64,000 nucleotides of DNA from Rhynochetos jubatus (Eukaryota; Chordata; Aves; Eurypygiformes; Rhynochetidae), in assembly GCA_027574665.1 (NCBI GenBank), contig CM050648.1:135780175-135844174 (forward strand), written 5' to 3'. Position numbers and translations under genes: made by a program. Of the stretch, positions 47,211 through 60,600 are shown one piece after another. Below the pieces are notes generated by a model. That model was given only the letters and a program-made list of their open reading frames with translations. It was not told the DNA's origin and did no database searches. Numbering within the stretch: position 1 is the stretch's first letter; the number at the start of each line of letters is the position of its first letter.

Positions 47211-50200
47211 TATTCAGTGTCCACATACAATTATTAAACATACCTAAGATGCAGCTTTCCATTAATAGACCCCAAACTACTCGCACAGGACAATTAACAT
47301 AAGTGTAATTTAGCATACACTTCATGCTTAGTTCTCAATACACTGTACAAAGCTATACTGATTTGTATCAGTGTAAGACTGTCTAATATGTTGGGGGGGG
47401 GTTGATTTTTTGCATTGTATTTAAAAGGTTCACATACCTAGTCTACAGAAAATGTGAGAATATGAACCAAATCTACTAAATAGTACCTAACAGCACTGGC
47501 TTTTCATGACGCTGATTACATTTTTTCAGTCCATTCTTTCTTTTTTCCTCACATCCTCTGTTTAAAACATGAATATTAAAGAAAAAAAAAAAGGTCCAAT
47601 TTAGAAAGCAGAGATGAAAATAGGTGGTTGTTTTAGCATGTATAGTTTAGACTATGTTTAAAAGGTAATTGAAAATTACATAATATGTGCTTCTTTTTCC
47701 TCTGTCTCAAAGCTAAGTCCAATACTGTATACAATAATGTGTGTTGATAAAGTTTTCTTTTAAATCTTCTTGTCACAAAATATTACGAAGTTTAAAAACA
47801 CTAGTCTTTGTGTATCTCTGGTGGACCTCTGGAATGTACTGCTGCTAGTTGTCACTGAGTCAGCGAAATTTTAAAATTAATTAATAATTTTATGACCACT
47901 AATAATTTCTGTAGCTATGCAAGACAGAACAATGAATTCAGCATCAGATTTGCATTTTCAGGAAATAAGGTAACTGTTTGTGAGTATGGGGTCAGAAAGG
48001 AATTTCTTCACAATTTCAGCTATTGATTTTGGCAGATGGGCTTGGGGATATTTCAGTTTTCCCTGACTCAAGGGGTAGCAGCTGTTGCTGTACCAGGACA
48101 AGTAATGAGGTTTGGATTCAGGCTCCAGTGCAATGTAGGTCTCTTCCCTTCCACATGGAATATGAGTCTTCCTTTATACTCCACATATGGGGATGAAAAT
48201 CAGCAAATAAAATAATGTAAAACTGATATAACCAGAAGAAAAGTCAGGCTCGGCTCGAGTTCAAAGAGAAATAGGCAAGATATTCTCTAAAATTCAAGTA
48301 GCTATTTGTATTTTTTCATCAGTAATATACAAAATTATATAACATAATAGAATTTCACAACTAGTGTCAGAATCTAAGTGCTTGCCTCTATGCCCTTCTG
48401 TCCTCAGTTAAACTCAAAATTGTCATCTTTATATAAACTTCCTCTCCAGCCTACACAAAAAATAGCTTGACCATTCTAGGTAATGAGGGGAGTTACAAAG
48501 CCTGTGTAACTCATTTGGAAAGAGTTAACATGGAACTTGCACATGATGTGCATTTCTGCATTTAGACGAAGTAGGCACACACGAGATACAGAGTCAGAAA
48601 GGAATGAAGGAGAAAGGAAAAAAGATGCATAAATAGATTATACTTTTCACTTCCAGGTATCTACACTTTTAAGGTCCACTCCTGAGACTGTAAATATCTG
48701 CAAAATACATCTCTCAAACCACATAAAGAGCTACAACCATCATGCGTAACTTCAGACTGCACACTGAAGTACGTAAAATCACAAAGACAACAACTACGGG
48801 GCACATACAACTTTCCCCTGAAAAAGCAAGCTTTGGACATTCAGACTGCTTCTCAATATACTCATGGGAAAGTATAAGGAGTCACAGGTAATCTACCCAT
48901 CAGCATTCTTCCCCATTTCGCCAGAACACAAATATATCAGACCCCCACTGCCAAGGACAGTTTTGGTCTATCTGCCTGTGATGGGCTCAGCAGTAAACAT
49001 TTTGTACTGTTTTCATCTGGCAGGGCATCTAAGACAATGTGGAGGACTATATAAAATCAGATCCACCAAAATCAAAATACATAACCTCTCTGACTAGACA
49101 CTAAGCTTGTTTACATGATTACCACAAGTCTGCAGTGATACGAGTCCTAATATTTTGAGACATGCTTGTATTGTAACAAGTTATTTAAAGCATTTTCAAA
49201 GTGGAATCATGGGTAGATTGCTTGCAGTACAGCTGTCCATCTGGAAGTTTCAGATTTTGTTTATCTATTTTCACACGAATTTTAACACATCAAATACTTG
49301 GGGTTGCAGAAAATGACAATGTGAATTTTGACTACACACTGTCTAGGTAAACACTTGTCAAATGAGGAATACCGAAATCAAAACAAGATTTTGTGTGTGT
49401 CGCTCCGTAAATTACAGTCTTTCTGGCTACTGGACCAGATTTTAGTTACTGCTCCAATACTGTTCAATAAGAAAGGCAGCACTCAGAAGATTGCCAATCC
49501 TGTAGCACGAAGAGTTGCATTTTGAATGGCATTATATGTGTGCAACAATAATAATCTTTCTACCCTATCAAAAAATAGAAGGAGCAACTGTTGAGTCCTC
49601 TTCACAGTCATCACACTGGGGATGAGAACTGACCAGGCTCACCTGAAATGATTCAGGCAAAGTATTTGAAAAGAGATCAGTTTTGGTGGATACTGGAAAA
49701 TTTAGTAGAATTGAACTTGTCCTAGCCAGAGGTGTGGGCTAAGAAGAGAACCTTCAGGCATCTCTAGACACTGAGTTTGGCTTAGGCGTCAGGGCTCAAG
49801 TTGAGAAGAGAGTTCTCATGAAACATCCACACAAACAATTGGAAATCCCTTGTGACCAGCTGTTCCCACCATCTTAGATTTACACAAGTCAGACTGAAGA
49901 ACCAAAGTGGAATTCAAAACAACCAAAAACCAGAACAGTAGGAAAAGGTTTGGATCCCAACCTGCCTAAACTTGGAAAGGCATCACATGCTACTCTACAG
50001 CTTGAGCCCATCTGCAGTCATAAGTGTGCTCGTCAACTTTAATTAGATCTTTACAAGTAAATATAAACATTTATTTTACAACTAACTCGTGAAGTGTTAT
50101 CTTAACAGCTGGGTAAAACATTGGCACTGAAATTCTGACCCGTTCAAACAGGTCCTCCATTCCAGCCTACACAGTTTGTGAACCGCAGCTCATTAAAATG

Positions 50201-50907
50201 AAATGTGCCATGCAGTTGTCCATAAACACAACCAGCTCCAAAATCTCTCTTCTCAGCCAATCTCTCTTACTTAATACGTGCTTCCAATTCCTCTTCTTTT
50301 GCCTTCTCTAATCCTCTCAAGCACCTCACACTTCCCAAAGTCAACATAAGTCTCCATAAGTGGAGACCTGAAATATAGTGGAGACTGAGGGCAAGGAAAG
50401 AGAATGTTGGTCTGATACCCTTCCAAGCCTTGAAACCCAAGTATAAAGGTTCATTTACCCTGTGGAAACTAAAGATTTCCAAGATTAAAACAACCCTAAT
50501 CAACAGCCTACACACACCATGGGTAAGTAAGGAAAGGCCTTCACATATATTTATACATACTTATTTTTCAGATGCATAAAGTGTATGCATCACAAGAATC
50601 TGAAAGATTTGCAAAACACATCACACCACCATAAGCAACCATCAGAAAATGAGCAGGGCAGTTAAAGGAATCACCTGTAAATCAACCTAAAAAACCACTC
50701 AGTAGATTATGAGCTCAAAAATGTAGCTGGGGTAATAGCAGAGAGGGAGATAAAAGCCTTGAAAATATTTAAATGCTTTGTCTGAATATTTTTTCAACAC
50801 AATGGTTTGGTTTTTCTTTTCAAAATATGTACTTTCTTTTAAAATGTATCTAAATTTAATAACTCATTTTTAAAGAGGGGATTTTTAAAAACCCAGCAAT
50901 TATACAC
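47211..50907. other. Unique noncoding DNA
   Basis: I see no gene and no clear transposon. It contains a nine-base G run at 47393-47401 and an A run near 47581-47592. Open frames stay under about 82 codons. Confidence 0.55.
47393..47401. repeat. G homopolymer, 9 bases
   Basis: An uninterrupted G run in an AT-rich setting, rare in this window. Confidence 0.9.
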
Positions 50908-51104
50908 AAGGGAAGGTTTAGACTGAATATTGGGAAAATTTATTCATTGAAAAGGCTGCCCAGGGAGGTGGTTGAGTCACCATCCCTGGAGGTCTTTAAG
51001 AGATGTGTGGACAAGGTGCTTAGGGACATGGTTTAGCGGTGGTAGTGGCAGTGTTAATAGATGGACTCTTTTCCAACCTACAAGATTCTGTGATTCTATT
51101 CTAT
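50908..51104 (+). mobile_element. CR1 LINE 3' end, short truncated copy
   Basis: Only the last 200 bases of a CR1 are present. The order AAGGGAAGGTTTAGACTGAA, GGCTGCCCAGGGAGGTGGTT, GAGTCACCATCCCTGGAGGT, GTGCTTAGGGACATGGTTTA, TCTTTTCCAACCTACAAGAT and the terminal TTCTGTGATTCTATTCTAT follow the avian CR1 3' UTR. Two stretches usual in relatives are missing: about 20 bases before GGCTGCCC and about 15 before TCTTTTCC. It has no coding capacity. It looks like the same broad avian CR1 group as the longer copies, though the subfamily is probably different. Confidence 0.93.
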
Positions 51105-54092
51105 ATCAAATTAAGAATATTGGTGCATAAAATGTTTAATTGAAGCAAACCCAATATTTTACTTGCATTACATTTGGATTTTTCATTACAGTGGAATAAA
51201 CAAACTTTTTTCACTTTGAGTCAATCTGAAATATTTTTTTAATTTTTTAGTTCACCAAGGAAAGTGAAAAATTTATTATTCATCAAGACCTAATGGCAAC
51301 ATTTTCACTGCAAAGAAGAGGCTGGAACTTTGTACCAAGTCCAAAGGAAGTCTTATTTGTTTATTTAAATTCACATGAAAATTCAGTAAGTGACTAAGTT
51401 CAAGTAGATACTTAGAAGAAAAGAACTGAGACCAATTTCTGACTTTCTATGTTTTGGGAAGAGTGATGCCCCCTAAATGTGTCATTCACATATATATTCC
51501 ATCTCACATATATCACGTCATATTGCATGTCCACATCAGGTTGCCTATATGTCCTATAAAGTATGCATCACTTTACAATCCTACTTGAACGCTATCTGGT
51601 CCTATCAGGATCAGGTCATACAGGAATGAAAGTGTTAATAAAGTTATGAATTCATTGTTAAGTTTTACTACTGAAAACCTGCCAGAAAGTATGATGTGCA
51701 TTCTACCCCATACAAATATCTGTCAAAAAGGCCAGAAGTGGCCACTAGAACAGATACTTCCTATACATTAAACTTCATCTTCAAGCACACCATGCAAGGT
51801 GGCTTATTGGTAAATTCATATCAGCTACTATGCAATGAGACTGAAATACCACAGCTATAGATCACAAAACATGAAGACGCCATTTGTTTTCTTCTTCAAG
51901 ATATTTAACAGAGATATATTTTAATAGATAGGAAATAAGACATACTGTCTTATATATAACAGGAGTAAGAATGTTTTTATATTCATTTTCTGAAGCTTTT
52001 AGTTTCTGTCTTAGCCACTATAAGAAGGTGCTTAGCACAACTGCTGAAAAACCTTATCTGTGACCATAATTGGCAAACTCAAATTTCTGGGTTAAACCTA
52101 TAGAAAAATTTCTAATTACTTTGACACCCAGATATCACAGCATTTGACATGCCACCTGCAACACAGGAGTCCAGCATTTCTGACAGCTTTTTCACATGAC
52201 AGGGTTATCTTACTGCAGATGAAGAGCCGCCCTTCCAAGATGCTCTGATTGTTCCACACAGCTCTGGCAAGTCCAGCCAGCCACGGATGCATCCTAACAA
52301 ATCCTCAGGATTTTCCCTGTACAGATATTATCAGCAAGTAACATAGCTCCTTTCGTGACTAATGCTCCATCTGACATAATGGCTAGCGGATGGCATTCCT
52401 CATGCGCTGCAAGAGTTTACTGGTGCTCAGCCAAGCATAAATTAGACACTTTTCATCTTGTTTTATATTATATTGCCACTCACCAACACCAACTACGAGC
52501 CCTCTTTTATTTTGTGGGCTTCTGTATTTTTTTATTTGTTCACTGTAGCCTGATGGCAGGCAAAATTTACTAAAACATAACGGAATAATCTTTTTCCTGT
52601 CTAATGTTTGGCTCCGAGAGGAACTTTTACGTTCTGGAAACTCTTAAGGTCTTCTTCATAAAGCTGATGAGCTTCTCAGCGTTCTACAGACATTTTTGTA
52701 AAATTACCTAGGCAAGAGTGATCCTAGCCAAAACCAAGATTTATTAAAAACAGACAAAATGGAATCCAAAGAAACAGTTTCCTGAATAGCAATGAACTTA
52801 ACACTTCGGTGAACCAGGACTTCTATGATGGCACATGGCAGTGGTGGGGTCAGACACATAACTTCAGGTAGATACCAAAATAAGGGTGCCTAATACATAC
52901 ATCATGCTGTTCGTATGTTTCATCCTCACCTAAATACGTATTCAAGTATATACATTCCTAGTAAAATACCAGAGTTCCAAATTACTTCCTGTTTATTCCA
53001 GATATTTTTTATGATAGATACACAAAATAAAACAGTGTCGGATTCCAGAAGAGCATATCCATCAGGATAGCCTCATATTGCAACATCCACACAATGCAGA
53101 TGATAGTTAAATTACTTTGTGCTCTGTATTTAAACTTGATGAATCATTAAGAGTAACAAAAAAAATATTGAATTTACATTGCTGCAGACACCACAGGAGC
53201 AACTGATGCAAAAGTTGAGAAAAAAGTGACAAACTTTTATCATGTGTTTTTTTCTTTCCAGTTTTATCATTTCTCCTAGTAAAATGCATTACCTCTCTAT
53301 ACAAAATTTTTCCCTACCTTTGCTTACTTCAGTACCTCAGAGATATTGAAAGTTCAAAATATTTGCTATATAGATGCTCATTAGCTTTTCCTACTGTTAG
53401 TCCCATGTACAGATTAAAGAGAAGGAAAGTGCAACGATTAAATTGTCACTAACCTTGCTAAAAATGCCAGACTGTATGCAATAGAACTGTTGAGATCCTG
53501 ACTTTACAGCACTGTAAGATTTTTCAAGGCCATGTCTTGTAGGGTCACTGTTGCTGAGCTAAGCCAGCTCTGTGTCATCTCCCTGATATTTCCTGAACGG
53601 AATGACGTCTGCCCACAGCAGGAAAGAGAAGGTCAACGTCCACTACTGGCAGATGTGCTGGAGAATGGCTGGATTTTGAAGAAAGACAATGCCATGTTCA
53701 GTCTCCAATGGGAAGTTAGAGGACAAGTTGTTTCTGGCCTCAACATTGCTTAGCCTGTGGGAAAGAGGAAGGAAATCTATACAATAGTATATATTTTCAT
53801 GGTAAATGAAAAAAGTTATACAGCTTAAAATGTTGTTCTCAAGTATTCCCCAGGTAATCATTGCCTCCATATGTTTCAATAGACATATTTATTGAATTCT
53901 AGATCATTTGCTGTACATGCTTTCATCAAAATGACTCAACCATAATTATTTTCACTGGACTTAGGCACAGGCTGCATAGTTTCCAATCCAGTTTTATTCT
54001 TTGTCATCTTTCTTATTCTTAGCTCTGAAATTAAGGCCTTATGTTTTAATAAGTGAAGAAGGTACAAGATACACTTCTTCCACAATCCAAGA

Positions 54093-54118
54093 TTTTTTTT
54101 AATTTTTTTTTTTTTTTT
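54093..54118. repeat. Poly(T) tract, interrupted
   Basis: Eight Ts, AA, then sixteen Ts. On the minus strand it reads as a poly(A), but no retrocopy body is recognised. Confidence 0.9.
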
Positions 54119-54448
54119 AGGTATAGTCACACTGGGCTGAGTCTTTATTTACAGAATGGTTAAAGTTTCTATTTATTAGAAGAGATCAAATATATACTGA
54201 ACTCAATTTTATCCACTGCAGAAATCAGCTTCAGAGGTTTTTATGAAGCTGTAAAACACGGCACCAAGTAGAACCACAGATTCCAAAACTCTGTCAGAGA
54301 ACCCCTTGGGCACTTCAAGAGAGATTAAATCTACAGATTATTCAGGACAAAATAACTTGGCTTGCTTTTTGGCACAAGAAAAAAAAATACCACCATTTCT
54401 AAGACCTCAGTTTCAGTTTGCTCCTGATTTCCCAAACATCTCAAATTC

Positions 54449-54479
54449 TCACTGCTGGAATTCCTCACTGCTGAATTCC
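54449..54479. repeat. 16/15-bp tandem duplication
   Basis: TCACTGCTGGAATTCC is followed directly by TCACTGCTGAATTCC, differing by one missing G. Confidence 0.9.
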
Positions 54480-57400
54480 TTCCAGTTTTTGTTGAAGAGC
54501 CTTCTGTACAGAAATATCACGAAATTATCTGATGGCAAAAATGGGTATTTTCTAAACCCACAGTTTAACTATCTAATCCTTGCATTTAAGACTTCATTTC
54601 AGTCATAACTGAAGGCTCCAACTGTGATTTAGGGAAGTCAGGGGACTTGATCTTTTAGTTTAAAATAAGGAGTAGTCAGAATAGCAGCAATAATGCACTC
54701 TAACCAGCAAAGAAGTTTCAGGCTCTGTAAAAGTATCCCCACAATCTACTGAGACAAGAACAGGAAAAAAAAGCACCTGAGCACCCCCTCCATCTGTCTA
54801 GGAAAGGCAACACAGACTAACAAAAAAACCTTCAGTCAGCATCTATAGGAACTGAAGGACAGTAGAAAGAAGAAATCTAGATGGGAGATACGCATCTGTA
54901 CCCTCAACTTCACAACCTCTTCCACTCCTACAGGAATGAGATTCATGACCTGGGTTGTCATTTTATGGTAACCTGCTGAAACATCCCATAAAATACGCTA
55001 TGCGGCAGATCTAGTCCAAGACATGCTTTCAGACAGAAATGCCCCATACAACTGAACATCTGTAATTCCCTGTAGCATCAGGACTGCATAATCTCACGTA
55101 ACACCACTGCACTGAAATTTCAAATCAATATAAATCCATATTTAACCAATATGTCATCTCTCTTATCTGTTTTTGCCAGTCCCTCAAGCCCACATTAACT
55201 TCCCTTTTTTCTCATTATTAGTTTTCACTTGGCAAAGTTTCCTTATCTGACACTTCTTGCACTGACAAGAACACTCAAGCAATCACAAGGGAGAGGTATG
55301 CAAAGGTCAGCTGACCTATTTTGGCAATAGTACAGATTGTTTGGGCAACCACAGCCTCTATTTCCCAGTGACTGGTATCAATGGCAAAAAGCCATAATGG
55401 TATTTTCAATGAAACAGTGTCAGAAGCACTAACCTGAGCTTGCATTTAAGTGAGAGTGTGAGCCTAATATATTGGCACTGACTGGTGCTGCAGCAGGCGA
55501 AAACTCGAAGACTGTAAATCTCATTTTTACTTTGAAATTTCATGATACAACAGCTGTACTTCCAGGTACTTCTGTACTTTTTTACTTGTCAGAAATCTGA
55601 AAAAAAAAAAGCAGTCTAGAAAGAAAATGGGGATTTTTCTTTATGGAAAGTATTGCCTTTCCTTCAGAAAAGCCAACTATTCAACCTTTTTGAAATTTGG
55701 TAACAGAAAACCAAATATTTTTGGCCAAAGCCACACAGAAATAGTTTGGGGGTTTCCCACAAAAAGCCCTGTAAGTTTCTAAGAAATGTAGATACTATCT
55801 GGAAGTACATTCAAAAAAAATCTTTTTCCCATTCAAATAAAGATTCAGGCTGAAAGGTCATTTCGGGTAATATCCTCAACCTTATTTCATCAATTATGCT
55901 ATTGAATCTAATTTTGTCAGAGGGAAGTCTCTCATCAACCACTGTTCTTTAAAAAATAAAGCAACTCTCGCGTTGGCATAGGAAAAAATCCAGCCATTTT
56001 TATTTGTATCTGTTGTAGTGGGAACCTCTGAAAAACAAATCAACCCAGCACCACTGGTAAATGGTATTGCACATAAAAACCAACGGTTGATTATGAATTC
56101 TGACACTAAAATGTTCAGTTCAATCCCATAGGAAGCTAAAACCGGTTAGAGGTACTGAAGGGAAAGATGGTGACAAATTTCAACTAAGTATCAAAACATG
56201 TCTCACTGAGCAAAAGGATTTATGAGCCTGAAAGTCCTTTACCTCAATTTGAAGAACCTGAGAAAATTTTACTGTTGATTTGTTCAGTAGTATTTGAGGA
56301 ACAAGAATAAAATGCATAATCACCTATTATCTATCCATGAGAACAAATCCAAACAGTGGAATATACAAATAAAGGATATTCTATAATTCAAGAAAAACAG
56401 TAGCACATTTGACCAAAAAAGGATCTTTTTCACTTAAATGTTTTCTATATTTCTAACAGGCTTTAAATTCACACAGAGATATGAGACATATTCAGAGAAA
56501 TATGGAAAAGGAGAAAGACGGAAGAAAAACAAACAAACATAAAAAAACCCACAGGCTTCACATATGCTCTTAAATAAATATAGACACAGGTAACAAAAAG
56601 TGAAGTAAAATTTCAGGAACAGAGCCCTTAAAATCTATCTTTTCACTTCCCAATACCACAGATACAGGCGAACTCAGAACATGTGAATTAGTTCACTTAA
56701 GTCTAAGATTCCTGATATTTTTCCAAGGAACATTTCAGACTCATTTTGAAAAACACACCCGAGACTGATTTTCTTCTAGTGTTTGCCTGAACGGCACTCT
56801 TGCCTCTGCATAAGAATGCTGCACTGTTTTCAGATCCATTCCAATACTTTTCCCAGTGTTTCGCTTTGAACTGAAGAAAATGAGAATTCAGAAGGCGCAC
56901 CCTTTTAAAAAACTGAGTCACATCAGGTCACAATGATTTGGCTTAGATGGCTACATAAAACAGCGCAGTTGGCACAGATCTATCATAAACAGCTTGGTAG
57001 TGATTTTGAATGAAAATGTGTATGCTTGGAAGCCTGCTGAAAGACGAACATGAAGATGTAGATTTCCAGTTCTCAATCCTATTCTTCATGCTGGCAAAGC
57101 ACCTGCATGTTGTTACAGACAAATGCCAAACTCTTTGTTTGGAGGCAAGAGTTTACTCCCTCCCTCATGTATACCCACTTTTATGGCGTTCTCATGCAGG
57201 CTTTCTTCTCTGTTTATTCTCAGTTTAGTGGTGTGACAGCCTCTGGTGTTCCATCCCAACAGTAAATCCTATTTTCAAAGTGCCTTACTTCTCAAGAACC
57301 ACACTGTAAAATTCATGTGTCTTCATCAGAAACCATTTTTAACAATTAGCTGGCAAACCTGGGGTTCAGAAATTTCTGCCAGTACCAGGATTATACCCCA

Positions 57401-57545
57401 ACTCCTCTAAGCAATGCTGAGAGGTTGCCAGATCCCACCTTGTCACAGCTGGGCCCTGAAGAGGACAGAACTGAAAGTTATCTATGTGGCTCTGTGGAAG
57501 CAATTCATGCAGAAAGCAAGAGGGATGTGGTACTGTTTTTCCCCA

Positions 57546-57630
57546 GTTTTACCCTAGGATAAAGTCACTGACTTGAACGGAGTCACCCTGGAGTAGAATT
57601 AATATAATACAGTGATAAATCAGGCCTATT
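57546..57630. repeat. Decayed palindromic sauropsid repeat
   Basis: The phrases AAGTCACTGACTTGAACGGA, GTCACCCTGGAGTAGAATT and CAGTGATAAATCAGGCC follow the remembered repeat text tccattgacttcaatggagt, acaccggagtagaat and cagtgtaactgagatcaggatctggcc. The core was once a palindrome around TTGACTTCAA. This is the second-best copy of this repeat type in the window. Confidence 0.6.
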
Positions 57631-60600
57631 GATTCACTGACAGTGCCCCTGTAGGACCTTCTTGAGCAGCCAGCCTACTGAACATTGCTCGCAGCATTGT
57701 CTTCCCAAGCACTGTGCCATGCCATTGCCACAGACAAATTGTTTCCTGACACAGCAGAGACTGATCTCCATGCTTCCTGCTTAGTTAATGCATTATAACC
57801 ACATTGTTTTGCACTGGTTGCCCTCTAATTTGTGTGCAAAAGGATTTTTGAGTCAAACACACAGCCCTTAGCTGTGGCAAATCCATGTGGAGTTTTGACT
57901 CCTGAAGCATCCAAAGATCACAAAATGTATTTCCCAAACTACTTTTATGATTTGATTATTTGAGAAGCCAGGAGAGAAAAGATGGATCAGACTACTGGAG
58001 CCAAGAATGCTTTCTAAGGAGGCAATAATAGCCAAACTCCTGGCCTTGAAGTCCAAGGTACCAAAGGATGCCCTGAGGAAATATTTATACATCTCTTGGC
58101 CTCTTTTGAACTCCTCAAAATTTTTCTGCCTTTTGTTTTCAGTCAGATATTAAACCCAAGAGGCAGCTTTAAACAGTCAAAAATTATGTCTGGTCATAAT
58201 TGCTTGGTAATTAACAGCTCCCAGCAGCAGCAAGCCAAATAATAAACCTTTCTTCCAAGTATATCTAGTCATTGTTTTGACGACACCTTTCCAACTCAAT
58301 GCTTCTCATTTCTGGCCAATGCCAAAAGTGCCACAGGGTTGGGACAGTGTGAAAAGAAAATAAAACTTTTCTTTGGAAATAAGATAGGAGGAAAAATACC
58401 TTCAGAAAGTGCAAGAACAAGGACTGCTCCAGTCTTCTTTCAACAATTCCAAGAGGTCTTTGCTGGTGGAAGCATTCTGGTTTTCTCCTGGAGTTCCAAG
58501 ATGTCATTAGATTATGTGGTGTCTCAGGCAAAGCTACAATGAGAAAAATCAGAATTTATATTCAACAGACTTATTTCATGCCTGCCCTGAAAATTCCTGT
58601 CAATATTTAGAGAAGGAAGGCAACCTGAGAAGGAAGATGAAATACAGACCACCACTTCTTTAAACTGCTCCACCACTCTAAGAAGAAGAAAAATAATCTG
58701 GGGACATTCCTCTCACTTCAGTTTCCCATCTAGTCAATAGATACAGGCACTGTTACAAGCAGAGTCCAGCTGACATTTTACACATTTGCTTTAGGATAAG
58801 TAAAGCCGGTACCTACAGTGCATTCACTATATTGACTGCATATCCACAGATCATAAAAGGATACTCAGGGACTACAATAACAGCAGACTTTTACATTTCA
58901 GATGCATTTACATTTAGCTAGATAAAGTTCACCTTCTTTCTCTAATCACAGAGGCCTATCATTCTTGTAGGCTCAGATGAAAAGTCTTCTTCAGAAAATA
59001 ATGACTTCCAGCAAGCGAAAACAACATGTCTGGTTGTCAACAATCTTCAGGAAACAGTCAGGGATGTCAGAGACCAAGAACTATTGATCAAAAACCTTCA
59101 AGATGCTCTATGCTAAGAGGTAGAAAAATACAGGTGTCTCTAACACGAAAGGAGTAGTTCCAACATATCTACAGCTGTTATCTTCCAGACATCTGTCCCA
59201 CCTTTTCTAACAGGAGGAATGTATCTCCCTTGCTTCTTCACCCTGCTGAGGAAAGGACATTTGATCTGATTGTGAATTGGTTGACAAAGTACCTGGGCTC
59301 AGACCAGATGTTCCTTTCTCCTGAGGACTAGGAAAATCCAATGGGGAATACAGTTAAAGACTGGGGGGAGGTACCTATTCTTTAAGTATTTCTAGACTCT
59401 ATGGAGCCACTCTTCTAAAGCCGTCTACAAGCTAACGAGGTGTTTTGAATGTTCCACCCATCTCCTGGTATACACTTCCATTCATTTGTAAAACAAGGCA
59501 ACCTCCACAAACCAGGGAAGACAGAAGGCCAGGGGAAAAAGAAGACACAGATTAACTACAGGTCCCATGTATTTATTTTAGACTTCAGTGCTAGTCATGG
59601 TCTCTATGCAAATAAAACAAACTAGCACACTGAAGGGATAACAAGAGTCAAAATTAATGCAATTACACAGTGTTCACAGAAATGCCAAACTGAAGTTCTC
59701 TGATTTGTGAAGGAGATCTGAGGTTCAGGTTTGGTCCCAGGAAACACACCAGAAACCTCACCTAAGTGAAGTATCACAGTAAACCAGTGCAGGACTGTGT
59801 GGGCTGTCTTTTCCCTGGGAAACTTTTCTCACCCTTTGGTCTCTAAGTCTTTGACTTCAGCATTGAATGTGCCGTCTTCTTATAAACTCAGTCATTAAAC
59901 CTTCTTACTCCTCTACTATTTGATTTCTTGAAGGAAAAACTGAGCTACAGCCATGAGAACACAGCATCTTGGACAGACTGCCCTGCACTCATTGAACTTC
60001 CTGACTTCTTCACGCAGAGGCAGGTGCCTAAAAAACCAAGGGATGTTTAGCTTCTAATAACCACAGTCCTTCTGAAATAGCTCAGAAGGGATGCCCCTCT
60101 AACTTTAGTCTGCAGCTCTAGGTCCACAGTTTAAGCTCAATTCTGCTCTAACAGCAGACACATTAGGGAGGAGGAGAAGTAAAGTAGAATCTCCTTAAAT
60201 CTGAATAACACTATATTTCCTCAGCCTAAAGGCACAACACACCCATTTAGATATAATTCCCTGTGGTTGCCAGAACTCCAACACCTTAGGGAGGCTTTCT
60301 TGGATGGCTCCCAGTCCAGAATAACCAGCAGTAACTTTACATAATCCTCTGCTTGCCCTCAGCCTGTTACACTTTGGCTACTGGACCATTCTGACCTTAT
60401 ACACCTTCTCCACATCACCAGCAAGATGGAGAGGGACTGTTCCATCTACTTCCCATTTCCATCTGATATGAACTTGGTGCAAATTACAAATACTTTTCAT
60501 AAGTTATAAGCTGGCAGAGAACTTACTTGGTGATCTTCCAACAAGGCTTCTTTTACTCCTGGCCTTCACATTAGGCAATAAATTCTGATTCTTTAACACT

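Larger units (their letters stand above)
51105..57545. other. Unique noncoding DNA
   Basis: I find no gene. Contents include a poly(T) stretch at 54093-54118 and an imperfect tandem duplication at 54449-54479. The longest frame (54306-54608 plus, 100 codons) has no recognisable domain. Confidence 0.55.
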
